A stretch of DNA of 64,000 nt from Actinernus sp. WN-2022. Taxonomy: Eukaryota > Cnidaria > Anthozoa > Actiniaria > Actinernidae. The notes beneath the pieces are model-generated. The model was not told the origin of the DNA. It worked only from the letters and a program-made list of their open reading frames with translations, and did no database searches. Below are positions 1 to 13,500 of the stretch, piece after piece. The position numbers and the translations under genes are program-made. The DNA is taken from NCBI GenBank assembly GCA_030867875.1, contig JAOWCC010000936.1, positions 11,602,095 to 11,666,094 of the forward strand. Direction: 5' to 3'. The first letter of the stretch is position 1. Each line of letters opens with the position of its first letter.

Positions 1-317
1 AACTGGCCGCTGTTGCTCGACATCTTGATGGATTTTAATGCGGTTTGCAGCAAAAGAACCGTCTTTGTCTATAGAACAACTGTTGACTGCGTTTTAGCCG
101 CACCTGGGCATTGGAAACACCCCAAAATGTCACTTTTAGTTGATCAACTGGAAAAAGGTGATAAGGTAGAAAATCTCGAAAAATTCCAAATCTCAAACAA
201 GGAAATTATGGGATAGAAAGGCTATACATGGAAGCAAGTGTCATTTTACAACCATTGAAACCTAGACTATCAGTTATCAGCGCTTTAAACTGAGGAAATC
301 GAGAATTCCACACAAGA

Positions 318-380
318 TGAGGCATGTTAACACAAAAAGAGTGTACCTTGCTAAGGCGCCTTTTGTGTTGACATGCCTCA
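318..380. repeat. 63-bp hairpin within each satellite unit (first complete copy)
   Basis: The arm tgaggcatgttaacacaaaa (318-337) pairs with ttttgtgttgacatgcctca (361-380) with one mismatch, leaving a loop of about 23 bp. The same hairpin recurs in every full-length unit. Nine short units lack precisely this hairpin, so it behaves like a separable module, perhaps a tiny fold-back insertion or a slippage-prone stem-loop. Confidence 0.85.
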
Positions 381-3300
381 ATATGTGCACCGTTTCAGTT
401 TCAACTGGCCGCTGTTGCTCGACATCTTGATGGATTTTAATGCGGTTTGCAGCAAAAGAACCGTCTTTGTCTATAGAACAACTGTTGACTGCGTTTTAGC
501 CGCACCTGGGCATTGGAAACACCCCAAAATGTCACTTTTAGTTGATCAACTGGAAAAAGGTGATAAGGTAGAAAATCTCGAAAAATTCCAAATCTCAAAC
601 AAGGAAATTATGGGATAGAAAGGCTATACATGGAAGCAAGTGTCATTTTACAACCATTGAAACCTAGACTATCAGTTATCAGCGCTTTAAACTGAGGAAA
701 TCGAGAATTCCACACAAGATGAGGCATGTTAACACAAAAAGAGTGTACCTTGCTAAGGCGCCTTTTGTGTTGACATGCGTCAAAATGTGCACCGTTTCAG
801 TTTCAACTGGCCGCTGTTGCTCGACATCTTGATGGATTTTAATGCGGTTTGCAGCAAAAGAACCGTCTTTGTCTATAGAACAACTGTTGACTGCGTTTTA
901 GCCGCACCTGGGCATTGGAAACACCCCAAAATGTCACTTTTAGTTGATCAACTGGAAAAAGGTGATAAGGTAGAAAATCTCGAAAAATTCCAAATCTCAA
1001 ACAAGGAAATTATGGGATAGAAAGGCTATACATGGAAGCAAGTGTCATTTTACAACCATTGAAACCTAGACTATCAGTTATCAGCGCTTTAAACTGAGGA
1101 AATCGAGAATTCCACAAAAGATGAGGCATGTTAACACAAAAAGAGTGTACCTTGCTAAGGCGCCTTTTGTGTTGACATGCGTCAAAATGTGCACCGTTTC
1201 AGTTTCAACTGGCCGCTGTTGCTCGACATCTTGATGGATTTTAATGCGGTTTGCAGCAAAAGAACCGTCTTTGTCTATAGAACAACTGTTGACTGCGTTT
1301 TAGCCGCACCTGGGCATTGGAAACACCCCAAAATGTCACTTTTAGTTGATCAACTGGAAAAAGGTGATAAGGTAGAAAATCTCGAAAAATTCCAAATCTC
1401 AAACAAGGAAATTATGGGATAGAAAGGCTATACATGGAAGCAAGTGTCATTTTACAACCATTGAAACCTAGACTATCAGTTATCAGCGCTTTAAACTGAG
1501 GAAATCGAGAATTCCACACAAGATGAGGCATGTTAACACAAAAAGAGTGTACCTTGCTAAGGCGCCTTTTGTGTTGACATGCCTCAATATGTGCACCGTT
1601 TCAGTTTCAACTGGCCGCTGTTGCTCGACATCTTGATGGATTTTAATGCGGTTTGCAGCAAAAGAACCGTCTTTGTCTATAGAACAACTGTTGACTGCGT
1701 TTTAGCCGCACCTGGGCATTGGAAACACCCCAAAATGTCACTTTTAGTTGATCAACTGGAAAAAGGTGATAAGGTAGAAAATCTCGAAAAATTCCAAATC
1801 TCAAACAAGGAAATTATGGGATAGAAAGGCTATACATGGAAGCAAGTGTCATTTTACAACCATTGAAACCTAGACTATCAGTTATCAGCGCTTTAAACTG
1901 AGGAAATCGAGAATTCCACAAAAGATGAGGCATGTTAACACAAAAAGAGTGTACCTTGCTAAGGCGCCTTTTGTGTTGACATGCGTCAAAATGTGCACCG
2001 TTTCAGTTTCAACTGGCCGCTGTTGCTCGACATCTTGATGGATTTTAATGCGGTTTGCAGCAAAAGAACCGTCTTTGTCTATAGAACAACTGTTGACTGC
2101 GTTTTAGCCGCACCTGGGCATTGGAAACACCCCAAAATGTCACTTTTAGTTGATCAACTGGAAAAAGGTGATAAGGTAGAAAATCTCGAAAAATTCCAAA
2201 TCTCAAACAAGGAAATTATGGGATAGAAAGGCTATACATGGAAGCAAGTGTCATTTTACAACCATTGAAACCTAGACTATCAGTTATCAGCGCTTTAAAC
2301 TGAGGAAATCGAGAATTCCACAAAAGATGAGGCATGTTAACACAAAAAGAGTGTACCTTGCTAAGGCGCCTTTTGTGTTGACATGCGTCAAAATGTGCAC
2401 CGTTTCAGTTTCAACTGGCCGCTGTTGCTCGACATCTTGATGGATTTTAATGCGGTTTGCAGCAAAAGAACCGTCTTTGTCTATAGAACAACTGTTGACT
2501 GCGTTTTAGCCGCACCTGGGCATTGGAAACACCCCAAAATGTCACTTTTAGTTGATCAACTGGAAAAAGGTGATAAGGTAGAAAATCTCGAAAAATTCCA
2601 AATCTCAAACAAGGAAATTATGGGATAGAAAGGCTATACATGGAAGCAAGTGTCATTTTACAACCATTGAAACCTAGACTATCAGTTATCAGCGCTTTAA
2701 ACTGAGGAAATCGAGAATTCCACACAAGATGAGGCATGTTAACACAAAAAGAGTGTACCTTGCTAAGGCGCCTTTTGTGTTGACATGCGTCAAAATGTGC
2801 ACCGTTTCAGTTTCAACTGGCCGCTGTTGCTCGACATCTTGATGGATTTTAATGCGGTTTGCAGCAAAAGAACCGTCTTTGTCTATAGAACAACTGTTGA
2901 CTGCGTTTTAGCCGCACCTGGGCATTGGAAACACCCCAAAATGTCACTTTTAGTTGATCAACTGGAAAAAGGTGATAAGGTAGAAAATCTCGAAAAATTC
3001 CAAATCTCAAACAAGGAAATTATGGGATAGAAAGGCTATACATGGAAGCAAGTGTCATTTTACAACCATTGAAACCTAGACTATCAGTTATCAGCGCTTT
3101 AAACTGAGGAAATCGAGAATTCCACACAAGATGAGGCATGTTAACACAAAAAGAGTGTACCTTGCTAAGGCGCCTTTTGTGTTGACATGCCTCAATATGT
3201 GCACCGTTTCAGTTTCAACTGGCCGCTGTTGCTCGAAATCTTGATGGATTTTAATGCGGTTTGCAGCAAAAGAACCGTCTTTGTCTATAGAACAACTGTT

Positions 3301-3929
3301 GACTGCGTTTTAGCCGCACCTGGGCATTGGAAACACCCCAAAATGTCACTTTTAGTTGATCAACTGGAAAAAGGTGATAAGGTAGAAAATCTCGAAAAAT
3401 TCCAAATCTCAAACAAGGAAATTATGGGATAGAAAGGCTATACATGGAAGCAAGTGTCATTTTACAACCATTGAAACCTAGACTATCAGTTATCAGCGCT
3501 TTAAACTGAGCAAATCGAGAATTCCACACAAGATGAGGCATGTTAACACAAAAAGAGTGTACCTTGCTAAGGCGCCTTTTGTGTTGACATGCCTCAATAT
3601 GTGCACCGTTTCAGTTTCAACTGGCCGCTGTTGCTCGACATCTTGATGGATTTTAATGCGGTTTGCAGCAAAAGAACCGTCTTTGTCTATAGAACAACTG
3701 TTGACTGCGTTTTAGCCGCACCTGGGCATTGGAAACACCCCAAAATGTCACTTTTAGTTGATCAACTGGAAAAAGGTGATAAGGTAGAAAATCTCGAAAA
3801 ATTCCAAATCTCAAACAAGGAAATTATGGGATAGAAAGGCTATACATGGAAGCAAGTGTCATTTTACAACCATTGAAACCTAGACTATCAGTTATCAGCG
3901 CTTTAAACTGAGGAAATCGAGAATTCCAC

Positions 3930-3945
3930 ACAAGAATTATATGTG
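3930..3945. repeat. Short (342-bp) satellite variant junction, first of nine
   Basis: Here the unit reads cacacaagaattatatgtgc: the 63-bp hairpin is replaced by att, giving a 342-bp unit. The same junction occurs near 7493, 11459 (one t fewer), 14228, 15382, 16948, 18103, 20465 and 22831. Identical junctions in nine units point to one deletion or hairpin gain/loss event spread by array homogenisation. In the second half the short unit regularly follows a unit starting with cgtcaatat, itself usually after a gagcaaatc unit. Confidence 0.9.
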
Positions 3946-6900
3946 CACCGTTTCAGTTTCAACTGGCCGCTGTTGCTCGAAATCTTGATGGATTTTAATG
4001 CGGTTTGCAGCAAAAGAACCGTCTTTGTCTATAGAACAACTGTTGACTGCGTTTTAGCCGCACCTGGGCATTGGAAACACCCCAAAATGTCACTTTTAGT
4101 TGATCAACTGGAAAAAGGTGATAAGGTAGAAAATCTCGAAAAATTCCAAATCTCAAACAAGGAAATTATGGGATAGAAAGGCTATACATGGAAGCAAGTG
4201 TCATTTTACAACCATTGAAACCTAGACTATCAGTTATCAGCGCTTTAAACTGAGCAAATCGAGAATTCCACACAAGATGAGGCATGTTAACACAAAAAGA
4301 GTGTACCTTGCTAAGGCGCCTTTTGTGTTGACATGCCTCAATATGTGCACCGTTTCAGTTTCAACTGGCCGCTGTTGCTCGACATCTTGATGGATTTTAA
4401 TGCGGTTTGCAGCAAAAGAACCGTCTTTGTCTATAGAACAACTGTTGACTGCGTTTTAGCCGCACCTGGGCATTGGAAACACCCCAAAATGTCACTTTTA
4501 GTTGATCAACTGGAAAAAGGTGATAAGGTAGAAAATCTCGAAAAATTCCAAATCTCAAACAAGGAAATTATGGGATAGAAAGGCTATACATGGAAGCAAG
4601 TGTCATTTTACAACCATTGAAACCTAGACTATCAGTTATCAGCGCTTTAAACTGAGGAAATCGAGAATTCCACACAAGATGAGGCATGTTAACACAAAAA
4701 GAGTGTACCTTGCTAAGGCGCCTTTTGTGTTGACATGCCTCAATATGTGCACCGTTTCAGTTTCAACTGGCCGCTGTTGCTCGAAATCTTGATGGATTTT
4801 AATGCGGTTTGCAGCAAAAGAACCGTCTTTGTCTATAGAACAACTGTTGACTGCGTTTTAGCCGCACCTGGGCATTGGAAACACCCCAAAATGTCACTTT
4901 TAGTTGATCAACTGGAAAAAGGTGATAAGGTAGAAAATCTCGAAAAATTCCAAATCTCAAACAAGGAAATTATGGGATAGAAAGGCTATACATGGAAGCA
5001 AGTGTCATTTTACAACCATTGAAACCTAGACTATCAGTTATCAGCGCTTTAAACTGAGGAAATCGAGAATTCCACACAAGATGAGGCATGTTAACACAAA
5101 AAGAGTGTACCTTGCTAAGGCGCCTTTTGTGTTGACATGCCTCAATATGTGCACCGTTTCAGTTTCAACTGGCCGCTGTTGCTCGAAATCTTGATGGATT
5201 TTAATGCGGTTTGCAGCAAAAGAACCGTCTTTGTCTATAGAACAACTGTTGACTGCGTTTTAGCCGCACCTGGGCATTGGAAACACCCCAAAATGTCACT
5301 TTTAGTTGATCAACTGGAAAAAGGTGATAAGGTAGAAAATCTCGAAAAATTCCAAATCTCAAACAAGGAAATTATGGGATAGAAAGGCTATACATGGAAG
5401 CAAGTGTCATTTTACAACCATTGAAACCTAGACTATCAGTTATCAGCGCTTTAAACTGAGGAAATCGAGAATTCCACACAAGATGAGGCATGTTAACACA
5501 AAAAGAGTGTACCTTGCTAAGGCGCCTTTTGTGTTGACATGCCTCAATATGTGCACCGTTTCAGTTTCAACTGGCCGCTGTTGCTCGACATCTTGATGGA
5601 TTTTAATGCGGTTTGCAGCAAAAGAACCGTCTTTGTCTATAGAACAACTGTTGACTGCGTTTTAGCCGCACGTGGGCATTGGAAACACCCCAAAATGTCA
5701 CTTTTAGTTGATCAACTGGAAAAAGGTGATAAGGTAGAAAATCTCGAAAAATTCCAAATCTCAAACAAGGAAATTATGGGATAGAAAGGCTATACATGGA
5801 AGCAAGTGTCATTTTACAACCATTGAAACCTAGACTATCAGTTATCAGCGCTTTAAACTGAGGAAATCGAGAATTCCACACAAGATGAGGCATGTTAACA
5901 CAAAAAGAGTGTACCTTGCTAAGGCGCCTTTTGTGTTGACATGCCTCAATATGTGCACCGTTTCAGTTTCAACTGGCCGCTGTTGCTCGACATCTTGATG
6001 GATTTTAATGCGGTTTGCAGCAAAAGAACCGTCTTTGTCTATAGAACAACTGTTGACTGCGTTTTAGCCGCACCTGGGCATTGGAAACACCCCAAAATGT
6101 CACTTTTAGTTGATCAACTGGAAAAAGGTGATAAGGTAGAAAATCTCGAAAAATTCCAAATCTCAAACAAGGAAATTATGGGATAGAAAGGCTATACATG
6201 GAAGCAAGTGTCATTTTACAACCATTGAAACCTAGACTATCAGTTATCAGCGCTTTAAACTGAGGAAATCGAGAATTCCACACAAGATGAGGCATGTTAA
6301 CACAAAAAGAGTGTACCTTGCTAAGGCGCCTTTTGTGTTGACATGCCTCAATATGTGCACCGTTTCAGTTTCAACTGGCCGCTGTTGCTCGAAATCTTGA
6401 TGGATTTTAATGCGGTTTGCAGCAAAAGAACCGTCTTTGTCTATAGAACAACTGTTGACTGCGTTTTAGCCGCACCTGGGCATTGGAAACACCCCAAAAT
6501 GTCACTTTTAGTTGATCAACTGGAAAAAGGTGATAAGGTAGAAAATCTCGAAAAATTCCAAATCTCAAACAAGGAAATTATGGGATAGAAAGGCTATACA
6601 TGGAAGCAAGTGTCATTTTACAACCATTGAAACCTAGACTATCAGTTATCAGCGCTTTAAACTGAGGAAATCGAGAATTCCACACAAGATGAGGCATGTT
6701 AACACAAAAAGAGTGTACCTTGCTAAGGCGCCTTTTGTGTTGACATGCCTCAATATGTGCACCGTTTCAGTTTCAACTGGCCGCTGTTGCTCGAAATCTT
6801 GATGGATTTTAATGCGGTTTGCAGCAAAAGAACCGTCTTTGTCTATAGAACAACTGTTGACTGCGTTTTAGCCGCACCTGGGCATTGGAAACACCCCAAA

Positions 6901-9900
6901 ATGTCACTTTTAGTTGATCAACTGGAAAAAGGTGATAAGGTAGAAAATCTCGAAAAATTCCAAATCTCAAACAAGGAAATTATGGGATAGAAAGGCTATA
7001 CATGGAAGCAAGTGTCATTTTACAACCATTGAAACCTAGACTATCAGTTATCAGCGCTTTAAACTGAGGAAATCGAGAATTCCACACAAGATGAGGCATG
7101 TTAACACAAAAAGAGTGTACCTTGCTAAGGCGCCTTTTGTGTTGACATGCCTCAATATGTGCACCGTTTCAGTTTCAACTGGCCGCTGTTGCTCGAAATC
7201 TTGATGGATTTTAATGCGGTTTGCAGCAAAAGAACCGTCTTTGTCTATAGAACAACTGTTGACTGCGTTTTAGCCGCACGTGGGCATTGGAAACACCCCA
7301 AAATGTCACTTTTAGTTGATCAACTGGAAAAAGGTGATAAGGTAGAAAATCTCGAAAAATTCCAAATCTCAAACAAGGAAATTATGGGATAGAAAGGCTA
7401 TACATGGAAGCAAGTGTCATTTTACAACCATTGAAACCTAGACTATCAGTTATCAGCGCTTTAAACTGAGGAAATCGAGAATTCCACACAAGAATTATAT
7501 GTGCACCGTTTCAGTTTCAACTGGCCGCTGTTGCTCGAAATCTTGATGGATTTTAATGCGGTTTGCAGCAAAAGAACCGTCTTTGTCTATAGAACAACTG
7601 TTGACTGCGTTTTAGCCGCACCTGGGCATTGGAAACACCCCAAAATGTCACTTTTAGTTGATCAACTGGAAAAAGGTGATAAGGTAGAAAATCTCGAAAA
7701 ATTCCAAATCTCAAACAAGGAAATTATGGGATAGAAAGGCTATACATGGAAGCAAGTGTCATTTTACAACCATTGAAACCTAGACTATCAGTTATCAGCG
7801 CTTTAAACTGAGCAAATCGAGAATTCCACACAAGATGAGGCATGTTAACACAAAAAGAGTGTACCTTGCTAAGGCGCCTTTTGTGTTGACATGCCTCAAT
7901 ATGTGCACCGTTTCAGTTTCAACTGGCCGCTGTTGCTCGACATCTTGATGGATTTTAATGCGGTTTGCAGCAAAAGAACCGTCTTTGTCTATAGAACAAC
8001 TGTTGACTGCGTTTTAGCCGCACCTGGGCATTGGAAACACCCCAAAATGTCACTTTTAGTTGATCAACTGGAAAAAGGTGATAAGGTAGAAAATCTCGAA
8101 AAATTCCAAATCTCAAACAAGGAAATTATGGGATAGAAAGGCTATACATGGAAGCAAGTGTCATTTTACAACCATTGAAACCTAGACTATCAGTTATCAG
8201 CGCTTTAAACTGAGGAAATCGAGAATTCCACACAAGATGAGGCATGTTAACACAAAAAGAGTGTACCTTGCTAAGGCGCCTTTTGTGTTGACATGCCTCA
8301 ATATGTGCACCGTTTCAGTTTCAACTGGCCGCTGTTGCTCGAAATCTTGATGGATTTTAATGCGGTTTGCAGCAAAAGAACCGTCTTTGTCTATAGAACA
8401 ACTGTTGACTGCGTTTTAGCCGCACCTGGGCATTGGAAACACCCCAAAATGTCACTTTTAGTTGATCAACTGGAAAAAGGTGATAAGGTAGAAAATCTCG
8501 AAAAATTCCAAATCTCAAACAAGGAAATTATGGGATAGAAAGGCTATACATGGAAGCAAGTGTCATTTTACAACCATTGAAACCTAGACTATCAGTTATC
8601 AGCGCTTTAAACTGAGGAAATCGAGAATTCCACACAAGATGAGGCATGTTAACACAAAAAGAGTGTACCTTGCTAAGGCGCCTTTTGTGTTGACATGCCT
8701 CAATATGTGCACCGTTTCAGTTTCAACTGGCCGCTGTTGCTCGAAATCTTGATGGATTTTAATGCGGTTTGCAGCAAAAGAACCGTCTTTGTCTATAGAA
8801 CAACTGTTGACTGCGTTTTAGCCGCACCTGGGCATTGGAAACACCCCAAAATGTCACTTTTAGTTGATCAACTGGAAAAAGGTGATAAGGTAGAAAATCT
8901 CGAAAAATTCCAAATCTCAAACAAGGAAATTATGGGATAGAAAGGCTATACATGGAAGCAAGTGTCATTTTACAACCATTGAAACCTAGACTATCAGTTA
9001 TCAGCGCTTTAAACTGAGGAAATCGAGAATTCCACACAAGATGAGGCATGTTAACACAAAAAGAGTGTACCTTGCTAAGGCGCCTTTTGTGTTGACATGC
9101 CTCAATATGTGCACCGTTTCAGTTTCAACTGGCCGCTGTTGCTCGACATCTTGATGGATTTTAATGCGGTTTGCAGCAAAAGAACCGTCTTTGTCTATAG
9201 AACAACTGTTGACTGCGTTTTAGCCGCACGTGGGCATTGGAAACACCCCAAAATGTCACTTTTAGTTGATCAACTGGAAAAAGGTGATAAGGTAGAAAAT
9301 CTCGAAAAATTCCAAATCTCAAACAAGGAAATTATGGGATAGAAAGGCTATACATGGAAGCAAGTGTCATTTTACAACCATTGAAACCTAGACTATCAGT
9401 TATCAGCGCTTTAAACTGAGGAAATCGAGAATTCCACACAAGATGAGGCATGTTAACACAAAAAGAGTGTACCTTGCTAAGGCGCCTTTTGTGTTGACAT
9501 GCCTCAATATGTGCACCGTTTCAGTTTCAACTGGCCGCTGTTGCTCGACATCTTGATGGATTTTAATGCGGTTTGCAGCAAAAGAACCGTCTTTGTCTAT
9601 AGAACAACTGTTGACTGCGTTTTAGCCGCACCTGGGCATTGGAAACACCCCAAAATGTCACTTTTAGTTGATCAACTGGAAAAAGGTGATAAGGTAGAAA
9701 ATCTCGAAAAATTCCAAATCTCAAACAAGGAAATTATGGGATAGAAAGGCTATACATGGAAGCAAGTGTCATTTTACAACCATTGAAACCTAGACTATCA
9801 GTTATCAGCGCTTTAAACTGAGGAAATCGAGAATTCCACACAAGATGAGGCATGTTAACACAAAAAGAGTGTACCTTGCTAAGGCGCCTTTTGTGTTGAC

Positions 9901-10578
9901 ATGCCTCAATATGTGCACCGTTTCAGTTTCAACTGGCCGCTGTTGCTCGAAATCTTGATGGATTTTAATGCGGTTTGCAGCAAAAGAACCGTCTTTGTCT
10001 ATAGAACAACTGTTGACTGCGTTTTAGCCGCACCTGGGCATTGGAAACACCCCAAAATGTCACTTTTAGTTGATCAACTGGAAAAAGGTGATAAGGTAGA
10101 AAATCTCGAAAAATTCCAAATCTCAAACAAGGAAATTATGGGATAGAAAGGCTATACATGGAAGCAAGTGTCATTTTACAACCATTGAAACCTAGACTAT
10201 CAGTTATCAGCGCTTTAAACTGAGGAAATCGAGAATTCCACACAAGATGAGGCATGTTAACACAAAAAGAGTGTACCTTGCTAAGGCGCCTTTTGTGTTG
10301 ACATGCCTCAATATGTGCACCGTTTCAGTTTCAACTGGCCGCTGTTGCTCGAAATCTTGATGGATTTTAATGCGGTTTGCAGCAAAAGAACCGTCTTTGT
10401 CTATAGAACAACTGTTGACTGCGTTTTAGCCGCACCTGGGCATTGGAAACACCCCAAAATGTCACTTTTAGTTGATCAACTGGAAAAAGGTGATAAGGTA
10501 GAAAATCTCGAAAAATTCCAAATCTCAAACAAGGAAATTATGGGATAGAAAGGCTATACATGGAAGCAAGTGTCATTT

Positions 10579-13500
10579 TACAACCATTGAAAACCTAGAC
10601 TATCAGTTATCAGCGCTTTAAAACTGAGGAAATCGAGAATTCCACACAAGATGAGGCATGTTAACACAAAAAGAGTGTACCTTGCTAAGGCGCCTTTTGT
10701 GTTGACATGCCTCAATATGTGCACCGTTTCAGTTTCAACTGGCCGCTGTTGCTCGACATCTTGATGGATTTTAATGCGGTTTGCAGCAAAAGAACCGTCC
10801 TTTGTCTATAGAACAACTGTTGACTGCGTTTTAGCCGCACGTGGGCATTGGAAACACCCCAAAATGTCACTTTTAGTTGATCAACTGGAAAAAGGTGATA
10901 AGGTAGAAAATCTCGAAAAATTCCAAATCTCAAACAAGGAAATTATGGGATAGAAAGGCTATACATGGAAGCAAGTGTCATTTTACAACCATTGAAACCT
11001 AGACTATCAGTTATCAGCGCTTTAAACTGAGGAAATCGAGAATTCCACACAAGATGAGGCATGTTAACACAAAAAGAGTGTACCTTGCTAAGGCGCCTTT
11101 TGTGTTGACATGCCTCAATATGTGCACCGTTTCAGTTTCAACTGGCCGCTGTTGCTCGACATCTTGATGGATTTTAATGCGGTTTGCAGCAAAAGAACCG
11201 TCCCTTTGTCTATAGAACAACTGTTGACTGCGTTTTTAGCCGCACCTGGGCATTGGAAACACCCCAAAATGTCACTTTTAGTTGATCAACTGGAAAAAGG
11301 TGATAAGGTAGAAAATCTCGAAAAATTCCAAATCTCAAACAAGGAAATTATGGGATAGAAAGGCTATACATGGAAGCAAGTGTCATTTTACAACCATTGA
11401 AACCTAGACTATCAGTTATCAGCGCTTTAAACTGAGGAAATCGAGAATTCCACACAAGAATATATGTGCACCGTTTCAGTTTCAACTGGCCGCTGTTGCT
11501 CGAAATCTTGATGGATTTTAATGCGGTTTGCAGCCAAAAGAACCGTCTTTGTCTATAGAACAACTGTTGACTGCGTTTTAGCCGCACCTGGGCATTGGAA
11601 ACACCCCAAAATGTCACTTTTAGTTGGATCAACTGGAAAAAGGTGATAAGGTAGAAAATCTCGAAAAATTCCAAATCTCAAACAAGGAAATTATGGGATA
11701 GAAAGGCTATACATGGAAAGCAAGTGTCATTTTACAACCATTGAAACCTAGACTATCAGTTATCAGCGCTTTAAACTGAGGAAATCGAGAATTCCACACA
11801 AGATGAGGCATGTTAACACAAAAAGAGTGTACCTTGCTAAGGCGCCTTTTGTGTTGACATGCCTCAATATGTGCACCGTTTCAGTTTCAACTGGCCGCTT
11901 GTTGCTCGACATCTTGATGGATTTTAATGCGGTTTGCAGCAAAGAAACCGTCTTTGTCTATAGAACAACTGTTGACTGCGTTTTAGCCGCACGTGGGCAT
12001 TGGAAACACCCCAAAATGTCACTTTTAGTTGATCAACTGGAAAAAGGTGATAAGGTAGAAAATCTCGAAAAATTCCAAATCTCAAACAAGGAAATTATGG
12101 GATAGAAAGGCTATACATGGAAGCAAGTGTCATTTTACAACCATTGAAACCTAGACTATCAGTTATCAGCGCTTTAAACTGAGGAAATCGAGAATTCCAC
12201 ACAAGATGAGGCATGTTAACACAAAAAGAGTGTACCTTGCTAAGGCGCCTTTTGTGTTGACATGCCTCAATATGTGCACCGTTTCAGTTTCAACTGGCCG
12301 CTGTTGCTCGACATCTTGATGGATTTTAATGCGGTTTGCAGCAAAAGAACCGTCTTTGTCTATAGAACAACTGTTGACTGCGTTTTTAGCCGCACCTGGG
12401 CATTGGAAACACCCCAAAATGTCACTTTTAGTTGATCAACTGGAAAAAAGGTGATAAGGTAGAAAATCTCGAAAAATTCCAAAATCTCAAACAAGGAAAT
12501 TATGGGATAGAAAGGCTATACATGGAAGCAAGTGTCATTTTACAACCATTGAAACCTAGACTATCAGTTATCAGCGCTTTAAACTGAGGAAATCGAGAAT
12601 TCCACACAAGATGAGGCATGTTAACACAAAAAGAGTGTACCTTGCTAAGGCGCCTTTTGTGTTGACATGCCTCAATATGTGCACCGTTTCAGTTTCAACT
12701 GGCCCGCTGTTGCTCGACATCTTGATGGATTTTAATGCGGTTTGCAGCAAAAGAACCGTCTTTTGTCTATAGAAACAACTGTTGACTGCGTTTTAGCCGC
12801 ACCTGGGCATTGGAAACACCCCAAAATGTCACTTTTAGTTGATCAACTGGAAAAAGGTGATAAGGTAGAAAATCTCGAAAAATTCCAAATCTCAAACAAG
12901 GAAATTATGGGATAGAAAGGCTATACATGGAAGCAAGTGTCCATTTTACAACCATTGAAACCTAGACTATCAGTTATCAGCGCTTTAAACTGAGGAAATC
13001 GAGAATTCCACACAAGATGAGGCATGTTAACACAAAAAGAGTGTACCTTGCTAAGGCGCCTTTTTGTGTTGACATGCCTCAATATGTGCACCGTTTCAGT
13101 TTCAACTGGCCGCTGTTGCTCGACATCTTGATGGATTTTAATGCGGTTTGCAGCAAAAGAACCGTCTTTGTCTATAGAACAACTGTTGACTGCGTTTTAG
13201 CCGCACCTGGGCATTGGAAAATACCCCAAAATGTCACTTTTAGTTGATCAACTGGAAAAAGGTGATAAGGTAGAAAATCTCGAAAAATTCCAAATCTCAA
13301 ACAAGGAAATTATGGGATAGAAAGGCTATACATGGAAGCAAGTGTCATTTTACAACCATTGAAACCTAGACTATCAGTTATCAGCGCTTTAAACTGAGGA
13401 AATCGAGAATTCCACACAAGATGAGGCATGTTAACACAAAAAGAGTGTACCTTGCTAAGGCGCCTTTTGTGTTGACATGCCTCAATATGTGCACCGTTTC

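Larger units (their letters stand above)
1..10578. repeat. 402-bp satellite array, uniform part
   Basis: Head-to-tail copies of a 402-bp unit, about 27 in this part, in exact register (for example the same frame begins at 373, 775, 1177, 1579). Copies differ at a handful of recurring sites: cacctggg/cacgtggg, ctcgacatc/ctcgaaatc, gaggaaatc/gagcaaatc, cacacaag/cacaaaag, and cctcaatat/cgtcaaaat. The array already runs at base 1, so its left end lies outside the window. Each unit holds an 81-codon frame that is open in nearly all copies, but since whole units are homogenised this does not show coding. Two units (junctions near 3935 and 7493) are 60 bp shorter. I recognise no RNA gene or known repeat family in the unit. 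Confidence 0.97.
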